Positions 1 through 5,085 of a stretch of DNA of 5,085 nucleotides are shown piece by piece. Every line of letters begins with the position of its first letter. Within the stretch, counting starts at the first letter, position 1. The notes under the pieces are model-generated. The model did no database searches, was not told where the DNA came from, and saw only the letters and a list, made by a program, of their open reading frames with translations. The stretch is from CALHAX01 sp038523655 (lineage in GTDB: Bacteria; Pseudomonadota; Alphaproteobacteria; Rhizobiales; CALHAX01), in contig JBCBJG010000240.1 of NCBI GenBank assembly GCA_038523655.1, positions 1-5,085 of the forward strand. Reading direction: 5' to 3'. The translations under genes were made by a program, and so were the position numbers.

Positions 1-140
1 CCCTGCCCGGCGACCTTCACGAGCGCGAGTTCCCGCTCCAGCGAAATGCCGGACACCGTCAGGTCGTTCACCTTGTGCACGGGCACCAGCCGCTCGAGCT
101 GCGCCTTGATCTGCTCGATCACCATCGGCGTGCCTTTGGT
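1..140 (-). CDS. ilvH: ilvH fragment on the minus strand (left arm of the fold-back, both ends missing)
   Basis: Read on the minus strand from base 140, this gives 46 codons starting TKGTPMVIEQ and continuing through the LVPVHKVNDL and ERELALVKV stretches of the acetolactate synthase small subunit. It then leaves the window in frame. The part from VIEQ onward has the same protein sequence as the plus-strand copy. The extra TKGTPM residues read like genuine upstream IlvH sequence, so this arm probably keeps a few more authentic codons than the plus arm. There is no start or stop codon. It is most likely a second representation of the same gene, perhaps from a sibling strain, and not a second functional gene. 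The reading frame is certain; its biological reality as a separate locus is doubtful. Confidence 0.6.
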
Positions 141-260
141 GATTGAGCAGATCAAGGCGCAGCTCGAGCGGCTGGTGCCCGTGCACAAGGTGAACGACCT
201 CACGGTGTCCGGCATTTCGCTGGAGCGGGAACTCGCGCTCGTGAAGGTCGCCGGGCAGGG
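1..260. repeat. Large imperfect inverted repeat (fold-back) at the window's left edge
   Basis: Bases 1-124 are the reverse complement of bases 137-260, with a 12-base centre at 125-136. By direct base-by-base comparison 122 of 124 pairs match. The mismatches are 60 against 201 and 117 against 144. The match is still running at base 1, so the true arm may be longer. Both arms encode the same part of ilvH, and both mismatches fall at third codon positions without changing the amino acid (Leu CTG/CTC and Ile ATC/ATT). A protein-coding palindrome of this kind at a sequence end is typical of a chimeric assembly or amplification fold-back. A real inverted duplication is possible but less likely. 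Confidence 0.95.
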
Positions 261-477
261 AGATAAACGGGTCGAAGCACTCCGGCTCGCCGAAGCGTTC
301 CGCGCCGCCGTGGTCGACGCATCGACGGAGCACTTCGTGTTCGAAATCACCGGTCGCACGAGCAAGCTCGAACAGTTCGTCACGCTGATGGGCCCGCTTG
401 GCCTCGTCGAGGTGGCACGTACGGGCGTCGCCGCGATCGGCCGTGGCAAGGAGGCGATGACCCGGACCAGCACGTGA
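139..477 (+). CDS. ilvH: Acetolactate synthase small (regulatory) subunit, 5' part missing
   Basis: This is the C-terminal 112 codons of IlvH. The protein binds the catalytic subunit IlvB/IlvI, stimulates it and gives valine feedback control at the first common step of branched-chain amino acid synthesis in the cytoplasm. The visible part begins in the last part of the N-terminal ACT domain (VIEQIKAQLERLVPVHKVNDL). It continues into the C-terminal ALS small-subunit domain: ERELALVKV, then HFVFEITGRTSKLEQFVTLM, then the GLVEVARTGVAAIGRG motif near the end. The family is usually about 160-185 residues, so roughly the first 50-70 are absent. An ATG at 46 opens the same frame, but bases 46 to about 136 are the antisense of ilvH, so that start is an artefact of the inverted repeat. 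The TGA stop at 475-477 is natural. The next gene starts 50 bases on. Confidence 0.9.
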   Translation: MIEQIKAQLERLVPVHKVNDLTVSGISLERELALVKVAGQGDKRVEALRLAEAFRAAVVDASTEHFVFEITGRTSKLEQFVTLMGPLGLVEVARTGVAAIGRGKEAMTRTST

Positions 478-527
478 GAGGCGTAGGGCGGCACCTGAAT
501 TGACGCGGAGCCGGGATATAAACGTCG

Positions 528-1304
528 ATGGGTAAGAAGCGCACCGCCAACCTCTTCCTGAAGCAGCTCACGGCTCTGCTCGAGCCGAGACTGTCAGCTG
601 ATACGCGTCTGCACCCGTTCATCGACACGCTACAGCGCGCGCGAAAAGCCGGCCTCGGAAAATCACCCAAACGTCGCGATGAGGACGGAGCGGCTGCGCG
701 CACGGCACTCGACACGATGGTCGCGGGGAGCGTGCGAGCGGGCGAGACGATCCGCGACATGCTCGGCGATGTCGCCCCCGCGCTCGACTGGTATGACTGC
801 TATCCCGATCACCCGGACCCTGCGCTCGCACGCGCCCTCGTCGCGGCGCACGTCGTCGGCAGCCTCGGCATTGTTCGCCACCCCGAGGCACTCGCCGGGC
901 TGTTCTTCATCGACGCAAACATCGACTATCCGCTGCACGATCACCGCTCGAATGAGCTGTATGTCGTGCTTTCAGGGGATGTGGATATCGCGCTCGGCTT
1001 CGGCACCGATACCGTCTCCCATGCGCCCGGCAGCTACGCGGTCGTACCGCCCGGCACGCCCCATCAATTGCGGACTGGATCAAAACCCGTCCTCCTCGCG
1101 TTCATCTGGACGGGAGAGATAAAATGCCCGGTCCACTGGTGGCACGAGGCGGAACCCGGTGTCTGGCAACGAACGCTGCCGCCACGCGCCATGTATGACG
1201 CTTCGACGGAAGAAATGGTGGGCGCGCAAGACATTCTCCCGACCGGGCTCGACCACCCGAACCTCGGCAACGCACCCCCGTATCCGACCCGGCGCCCCTC
1301 GTGA
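528..1304 (+). CDS. Cupin protein of the DMSP lyase DddQ/DddL family (substrate unproven)
   Basis: This 258-residue protein has a mostly helical N-terminal half (about 1-125) and a C-terminal cupin barrel (about 126-200). The first cupin motif is YPLHDHRSNELYVVLSG. It contains H137 and then H139-x3-E143-x-Y145, which matches the spacing of the zinc ligands and catalytic tyrosine I recall for the DMSP lyase DddQ (His-x3-Glu-x-Tyr). The second motif, VVPPGTPHQLRTGSKPVLLA, supplies H179, 34 residues after the tyrosine. The following FIWTGEI stretch also fits the family. DddQ and DddL split dimethylsulfoniopropionate into dimethyl sulfide and acrylate. DddQ is about 200 residues, so this member is longer at its N-terminus. 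Many relatives are untested, so family membership is fairly sure and DMSP as substrate is only a possibility. The ATG at 528 is the first one after an in-frame stop at 519-521; the ribosome site is weak (GGGA at 513-516). I see no signal peptide. pssA follows after 13 bases. Confidence 0.78.
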   Translation: MGKKRTANLFLKQLTALLEPRLSADTRLHPFIDTLQRARKAGLGKSPKRRDEDGAAARTALDTMVAGSVRAGETIRDMLGDVAPALDWYDCYPDHPDPALARALVAAHVVGSLGIVRHPEALAGLFFIDANIDYPLHDHRSNELYVVLSGDVDIALGFGTDTVSHAPGSYAVVPPGTPHQLRTGSKPVLLAFIWTGEIKCPVHWWHEAEPGVWQRTLPPRAMYDASTEEMVGAQDILPTGLDHPNLGNAPPYPTRRPS

Positions 1305-1317
1305 CCGATTGAAACCG

Positions 1318-2121
1318 ATGTCCAACCGCAAGCGCCCCGTGCGCCAGATGCCACTGCGCGCACTAGCGCCGAACATTCTCACCGTCACGGCGATCTGCGC
1401 CGGGATCTTCGCCGTCCTCTATGCGATCGAGCGGAACTTCCAGTGGGCGGTGGTGATGGTGTTCATCGCCGCGGTGCTGGATGGGCTCGACGGTCGCATC
1501 GCACGGCTTTTTAAATCCACGACCGCGCTCGGCGCCGAACTCGATAGCCTCGCAGACTTCCTGAACTTCGGCGTCGTGCCGAGCCTCATCCTGTACCTCT
1601 GGTCGTTGCAGGCCCTACCTGCGTTCGGATGGATTGTGATCCTGCTCTATGTGGTGACCTGCGCACTTCGGCTCGCGCGCTTCAATGTGATGAGCCGGGA
1701 AGCACCAGCCAGACCGGCGAACGCTCCGGGCAGCACGAAGTTTTTCGTGGGCGTCCCCGCACCGGCCGGCGCGCTGCTTGCGTTTCTGCCGATGTTCGTT
1801 TCGTTGGCCGATCTTGCGCCAACGGAGAATTATCCGGCTGCGATCGGTGTCTACCTCGCCGTCGTGGCAGCGCTGATGCTCTCTCGCATCCCAACCTTTT
1901 CCTTCAAGCGCGTCTCGTTCGCCGCCGACTACTCGATGTTTATTCTCCTCGGCGTCGCCGGTGTGATCGCGCTCCTGGTCACCCGCACGTGGTACGCGCT
2001 GATCCTGCTCGACATTGTCTACCTGGTTACGATCCCGTTCGCGATCCGCGCGCACGCATCGGAAAACAAACCGCGTAACAAGCTCGTGCTCGATATCGAA
2101 AGCGACGACGGCGCAGCCTGA
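1318..2121 (+). CDS. pssA: CDP-diacylglycerol--serine O-phosphatidyltransferase (phosphatidylserine synthase)
   Basis: This 267-residue inner-membrane enzyme transfers phosphatidyl from CDP-diacylglycerol to L-serine, the step before decarboxylation to phosphatidylethanolamine. The CDP-alcohol phosphotransferase signature is complete: D58-G59-x2-A62-R63-x8-G72-x3-D76-x3-D80. A STKFFVGVPAPAG stretch at 139-151, typical of this PssA type, and the LAPNILT lead-in at 16-22 separate it from PgsA. Hydrophobic segments lie near 18-37, 43-55, 85-98, 104-122, 143-163, 174-189, 206-223 and 225-242. The tail after 245 is polar and ends in an acidic stretch. The frame is open upstream to an ATG at 1159, but those 53 extra residues overlap the cupin gene and are Arg-rich out-of-frame translation, so the ATG at 1318 is preferred. 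A TTG at 1309 is a less likely start. There is no strong Shine-Dalgarno, so translation may depend on the cupin stop 13 bases upstream. No psd is adjacent. Confidence 0.94.
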   Translation: MSNRKRPVRQMPLRALAPNILTVTAICAGIFAVLYAIERNFQWAVVMVFIAAVLDGLDGRIARLFKSTTALGAELDSLADFLNFGVVPSLILYLWSLQALPAFGWIVILLYVVTCALRLARFNVMSREAPARPANAPGSTKFFVGVPAPAGALLAFLPMFVSLADLAPTENYPAAIGVYLAVVAALMLSRIPTFSFKRVSFAADYSMFILLGVAGVIALLVTRTWYALILLDIVYLVTIPFAIRAHASENKPRNKLVLDIESDDGAA

Positions 2122-2158
2122 GCGCCATCCCCACCCGGCATGCCGTCACACAACGCGC
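2122..2158. other. Short convergent intergenic gap without a clear terminator
   Basis: Thirty-seven bases separate the pssA stop from the stop of the converging hydrolase gene. The gap contains a perfect 10-base palindrome, CGGCATGCCG, at 2136-2145. As RNA this would form only a 3-4 base-pair stem and there is no T-run on either side, so it is not a convincing intrinsic terminator. Transcripts from both sides may end by Rho or run into the opposite gene. Confidence 0.6.
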
Positions 2159-2989
2159 TCAGGCGATCTGCGCGTTCGCGGACCAGCGCGCCATATCGTC
2201 AAAAGTGATCGTCATCCCGTCGTAAGCAGGCGTGACATGGCTCGGCGTCTCGGCCTCGAGCGTCGCATAATCCAGATCGACATGCAGATGCGTGAGCACG
2301 GCCTGCCGCGGCGCACACCGCTCGATCCACCGCAGCGCGTCTTTCACGGCGAAATGCGCCGGATGATATGTGTACCGCAGGGCGTCGACGATCCAGATGC
2401 CCATATCTTCCAGATATGGCAGCGACGCCTCCGGCACATCGCTCACATCACTCGAATAGACCAGTTCGCCGCAGCGAATGCCGAGCGAAACGATTGCCCC
2501 ATGCTCCTGGGCGAAGGGATGCAACGTGAGTTTCCCTCCCTCACCCTTGACGACGATCGCCTCGCCCGGCGCAACCTCGTGACCTTCGAGGATAGCCGGA
2601 TACTCCGGCGCCACCGCGCGAAAACAGTAGCCGAAGCGCGAGTTCAGCGTCTTGCGCGTTGCCGCATCGTAGTAGACGCGCAAACGACGGCGCGCGAGCA
2701 AGGCCAGCACCCGAAGATCGTCGATTCCGTGGGTATGGTCCGCGTGATCGTGCGTGAAGATGACCGCATCGAGATGACCGACCTCAGCGTCGAGAAGCTG
2801 CTCACGCAGGTCCGGCGATGTATCGATCAGGACGCGGGTAACGCCTTTTTTCGTCCGTTTCTCGATCAAGACCGAGCAACGCCGGCGACGATTTTTCGGG
2901 TTCGAGGGGTCACAGGCGCCCCAGAAGTTCCCGAGACGGGGAACCCCGCCCGAAGAACCACAGCCGAGAACGGTCAGCGTCGTTGTCAT
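2159..2989 (-). CDS. MBL-fold metal-dependent hydrolase, PhnP-like
   Basis: This 276-residue protein has a full metallo-beta-lactamase fold of the PhnP-like branch. It opens with TLTVLGCGSSGGVPR, followed by WGACDPSNPKNRRRRCSV, a region well conserved in this branch. The metal-binding core is H80-D81-H82-A-D84-H85. Further likely ligands are H163 (in QEHG), D181 (in YSSDVSD) and H234 (in LTHLHVD), enough for a two-metal site. PhnP itself is a phosphoribosyl 1,2-cyclic phosphate phosphodiesterase, but there are no phosphonate genes here, so the substrate is unknown and phnP should not be transferred as a name. The start ATG (2989-2987) overlaps the tatD stop as ATGA, which fixes the start and implies translational coupling. 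It is the last gene of the metG-tatD run, an arrangement I recall as common in alphaproteobacteria. It is cytoplasmic, with no signal peptide. Confidence 0.88.
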   Translation of the reverse strand: MTTTLTVLGCGSSGGVPRLGNFWGACDPSNPKNRRRRCSVLIEKRTKKGVTRVLIDTSPDLREQLLDAEVGHLDAVIFTHDHADHTHGIDDLRVLALLARRRLRVYYDAATRKTLNSRFGYCFRAVAPEYPAILEGHEVAPGEAIVVKGEGGKLTLHPFAQEHGAIVSLGIRCGELVYSSDVSDVPEASLPYLEDMGIWIVDALRYTYHPAHFAVKDALRWIERCAPRQAVLTHLHVDLDYATLEAETPSHVTPAYDGMTITFDDMARWSANAQIA

Positions 2990-3861
2990 CGCCCGACCAC
3001 CCGTTGTCCCGTGCCTGTCCCAGTCAGTGTACCGTCCGCTGCTGGGTTGCGATCCACGGGGGGCTCAAGGATCACCTCCGCCGCAACCTTAGAATAGAGA
3101 CGCAGGAAATTCTCCGTCGTCTGGCGGGCAAACGCATCCATCGGCTCGCCGCGTACGTCGGCAACCACCGCCGCGGTATGCGCTACGTAGGCGGGCTCAT
3201 TCGGCTTGCCGCGATGCGGCACCGGCGCAAGATACGGCGCATCGGTCTCAACGAGAATACGGTCCGCAGGCACATCGCGGGCGATGTCCCGCAACGCCGC
3301 GCCGTTCTTGAATGTCACGACGCCGGAAAACGAGATGTACAGCCCGAGCGCCAAACCCCGCTCGGCCAGCTCCCGACCACCGGTGAAACAATGCAGCACC
3401 GCCGTGAACGGGCCGCGCGCCATCTCCTCCTCGAGGATTGCGGCGGTATCCGCATCCGCCTCGCGCGCGTGAATGACGAGCGGAAGGCCGGTCTCCCGCG
3501 CGGCGGCGATATGCCGGCGAAAACCCTCGGCCTGCGCCTCGCGCGGTGACTTTTGGTAATAGTAGTCGAGCCCGGCCTCACCGATCGCGACGCACTTCGG
3601 GTGCGCACTCAGCCGGATAATCTCCTCGACCGGCACGTCGAGTTCCTCGTGGGCATAGTGCGGGTGCGTGCCGACGGAGCAAAAGACCGTCGGCTGCGCG
3701 TCCACGATCGCGCGTAGCCGGTCAAACTGACGAATGCGCGTAGAAATCGTCACGCAGCCACCGACCCCTGCCGCGCACGCGCGCGCCACGACACCGTCGA
3801 GATCGTCCGCAAACTGCGGGAAGTCGAGGTGGCAATGGTGATCGACCAGCATCGGGCTCAT
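2986..3861 (-). CDS. tatD: TatD family metal-dependent hydrolase (DNase)
   Basis: This is a 291-residue TIM-barrel amidohydrolase-type nuclease. All family metal-site landmarks are present: H9-x-H11 in DHHCHLDF, GTHPH at 64-68, E95 in IGEAGLDYY, H131 in LVIHARE, H157 in LHCFTGG, and D207 in ETDAPYLAP. RGKPNEP (217-223) and TTENFLRLY (248-256) also match. TatD proteins are cytoplasmic Mg-dependent 3'-5' exonucleases linked to DNA repair and quality control; despite the name they are not needed for Tat export. The start at 3861 overlaps the metG stop by four bases (ATGA). A second in-frame ATG at residue 4 (3852-3850) would give the more usual MLVD N-terminus, with a GGATGAG sequence upstream, so the start is uncertain by three residues. 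The barrel normally ends near residue 260. About 30 further residues form a Gly/Thr/Pro-rich tail (GTLTGTGTG) that reaches the next gene. Confidence 0.94.
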   Translation of the reverse strand: MSPMLVDHHCHLDFPQFADDLDGVVARACAAGVGGCVTISTRIRQFDRLRAIVDAQPTVFCSVGTHPHYAHEELDVPVEEIIRLSAHPKCVAIGEAGLDYYYQKSPREAQAEGFRRHIAAARETGLPLVIHAREADADTAAILEEEMARGPFTAVLHCFTGGRELAERGLALGLYISFSGVVTFKNGAALRDIARDVPADRILVETDAPYLAPVPHRGKPNEPAYVAHTAAVVADVRGEPMDAFARQTTENFLRLYSKVAAEVILEPPVDRNPAADGTLTGTGTGQRVVGR

Positions 3862-5085
3862 CCAGCCGCGCGCGCACCAGCGCCGTCAGCATCATCATCG
3901 ACGAACCGCGGGAAAACTGCGACCGGTTTTGGTAGCGCCGTGCCGGCCACCATCCGACCGGCTTCGCCGAGTGCATCGAACTGACGTTGCCCCGGATCGA
4001 CCGCAAGGAGGTCCAACAGCTTCTCTGCAGAGCCCGGCATGAAGGGCTGCGTGAGGATCGCCACCTGGCGGATGACCTCGGCCGTCGTCGCCAAAACCGT
4101 GCCCATCCGCGCCGGGTCCGTCTTCTTGAGCGCCCAAGGCTCGGCGGTGGCGAAATATCGGTTCGCTTCTGCGACAACCATCCAGATCCGCTCGAGCGCG
4201 CGGTGCATCGCCTGCTGCTCCATCCCCTCCCGAACCGGGCCGAGCAGGTCATCGGCCGCCGCGAGGATCGCCCGGTCCGCTTCGTCCGGTGCCTCTATCG
4301 CTGGCAAAACCCCGTCGCAGTTCTTCGCGATCATCGACAGCGAGCGCTGTGCGAGGTTGCCGAGATCGTTCGCAAGATCAGCATTGATCCGCGCCACGAT
4401 GGCGTCGTGACTGTAGCTGCCGTCCTTCCCGTAGGGCACCTCACGGAGGAAAAAATACCGCAGCGGGTCGAGCCCGTAAGTTGCGATCATCGACGCCGGA
4501 TCGAGGACGTTCCCCGATGACTTCGACATTTTTTCTCCTGCATTGAGCAGGAACCCGTGAGCGAAGACCCGGCGCGGCAACGCGAGCCCGGCCGACATCA
4601 GGAACGCCGGCCAGTAGACAGCATGAAAACGGAGGATATCCTTGCCGATCACGTGCAGATCCGCAGGCCAATACCGCTGATACGTCTCGGCATCCTCATC
4701 CGGATAGCCGACCCCCGTCAGGTAATTGGTCAGCGCATCGACCCAAACGTACATGATGTGGCCCGGCGCATCCGGCACCGCGATCCCCCAGTCGAAGGTC
4801 GTGCGCGAGATCGAGAGATCCTGCAGCCCACCGCGCACGAAGCTCATGACCTCGTTGCGCCGCTCGTTCGGGCCGACAAACTCCGGGTGCGTATCGTAGA
4901 GCTCGAGCAGTTTTTCGCCATACGCCGACAAGCGGAAGAAATAAGTCTGCTCCTCGGTCCACTCGACCGGTGTGCCCTGCGGACCGATGCGAACGCCATC
5001 CTCCATGCGCGTTTCGCCTTCGTCGTAGAACGCTTCGTCGCGCACCGAATACCAACCGGCATAGGTATCGAGATAGATATCGCCG
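3858..5085 (-). CDS. metG: Methionyl-tRNA synthetase, N-terminal part beyond the window
   Basis: This is the C-terminal 408 codons of MetRS, which charges tRNA-Met. The frame is open to the right edge and begins GDIYLDTYAGWYSVRDEAFYDEGE, the start of the connective-peptide region, so about 100 N-terminal residues with the HIGH motif lie outside. A GTG at 5045-5043 is internal and not a start. The KMSKS signature is exact (4532-4518), followed by SGNVLDP. WPADLHVIGKDILRFHAVYWPAF and PGHIMYVWVDAL are Rossmann-fold landmarks. The helical anticodon-binding domain follows, with NDLGNLAQRSL and NRYFATAEPWALKK. The protein ends shortly after that domain, so the optional C-terminal tRNA-binding domain is absent. 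Where zinc-type enzymes have WYCxxCE and LCPxH, this one has WYSVRDE and RIGPQG, so it is a zinc-free form. It is the first gene of the coupled metG-tatD-hydrolase run. Confidence 0.96.
   Translation of the reverse strand, partial: GDIYLDTYAGWYSVRDEAFYDEGETRMEDGVRIGPQGTPVEWTEEQTYFFRLSAYGEKLLELYDTHPEFVGPNERRNEVMSFVRGGLQDLSISRTTFDWGIAVPDAPGHIMYVWVDALTNYLTGVGYPDEDAETYQRYWPADLHVIGKDILRFHAVYWPAFLMSAGLALPRRVFAHGFLLNAGEKMSKSSGNVLDPASMIATYGLDPLRYFFLREVPYGKDGSYSHDAIVARINADLANDLGNLAQRSLSMIAKNCDGVLPAIEAPDEADRAILAAADDLLGPVREGMEQQAMHRALERIWMVVAEANRYFATAEPWALKKTDPARMGTVLATTAEVIRQVAILTQPFMPGSAEKLLDLLAVDPGQRQFDALGEAGRMVAGTALPKPVAVFPRFVDDDADGAGARAAG

Noticed and set aside
1..260. Inverted repeat as a mobile-element end, hairpin telomere or regulatory structure
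   Set aside because: Both arms are ilvH coding sequence with no transposase, target duplication or terminal-repeat character. A chimeric join explains it more simply.
500..522. TTGACG (500-505) and TATAAA (517-522) as a promoter before the cupin
   Set aside because: The spacing is 11 bases, well short of the usual 16-18. TATAAA also lies only 5 bases from the ATG, so only a leaderless transcript would be possible and no matching -35 sits at the right distance.
380..760. Minus-strand open frame across the ilvH-cupin junction
   Set aside because: Arg/Pro/Ser-rich translation typical of a GC-rich shadow frame, and it overlaps two well-supported genes.
1159..1317. Upstream extension of pssA to an earlier ATG
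   Set aside because: The 53 added residues are out-of-frame translation of the cupin C-terminus, and the PssA family starts close to the ATG at 1318.
2136..2145. CGGCATGCCG palindrome as a terminator or operator
   Set aside because: The stem is too short, there is no T-run, and a single 10-base palindrome is expected by chance.
2015..3097. Long plus-strand open frame of about 360 residues
   Set aside because: It lies antisense to the MBL hydrolase, overlaps the ends of pssA and tatD, is rich in Arg and has no recognisable domain. The hydrolase on the other strand has every family motif.
3987..4520. Plus-strand open frame antisense to metG
   Set aside because: High-GC antisense shadow, with no domain and Arg-rich composition. 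metG on the opposite strand is unambiguous.

Overview
The window looks like a short piece of an alphaproteobacterial chromosome. It is GC-rich and tightly packed. The protein types point the same way: a methionyl-tRNA synthetase without zinc-knuckle cysteines, a metG-tatD-MBL run joined by ATGA overlaps, and an alphaproteobacterial-type IlvH and PssA. I cannot place it below class level from sequence alone. Both outer genes are cut by the window edges.

Left edge (1-477). The first 260 bases form a near-perfect inverted repeat: 124-base arms, a 12-base centre and two mismatches. Both arms encode the same stretch of ilvH, the acetolactate synthase regulatory subunit, in opposite directions. The plus-strand copy continues to a natural stop at 477. 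The minus-strand copy runs off the window. This is most likely an assembly or amplification fold-back between near-identical templates, so the apparent plus-strand frame that starts at 46 is chimeric.

Plus-strand block (1-2121). After the ilvH remnant comes a 258-residue cupin carrying the metal-ligand pattern of the DMSP lyase DddQ/DddL family (528-1304). Thirteen bases later comes pssA, phosphatidylserine synthase (1318-2121). The close spacing suggests that the cupin and pssA share a transcript, possibly with ilvH. The usual companions ilvC and psd are not seen.

Minus-strand block (5085 down to 2159). metG (5' end missing), tatD and a PhnP-like metallo-beta-lactamase-fold hydrolase run in that order. 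Each junction is a 4-base ATGA overlap, so they almost certainly form one translationally coupled operon. This block converges on pssA across a 37-base gap with no convincing terminator.

Overall this is mostly housekeeping: branched-chain amino acid synthesis, phospholipid synthesis, tRNA charging and metal-dependent hydrolases. The two items that deserve attention are the DddQ/DddL-like cupin, whose substrate is not known here, and the palindromic left end. I see no CRISPR array, mobile element, tRNA or rRNA, and no new multi-gene system.
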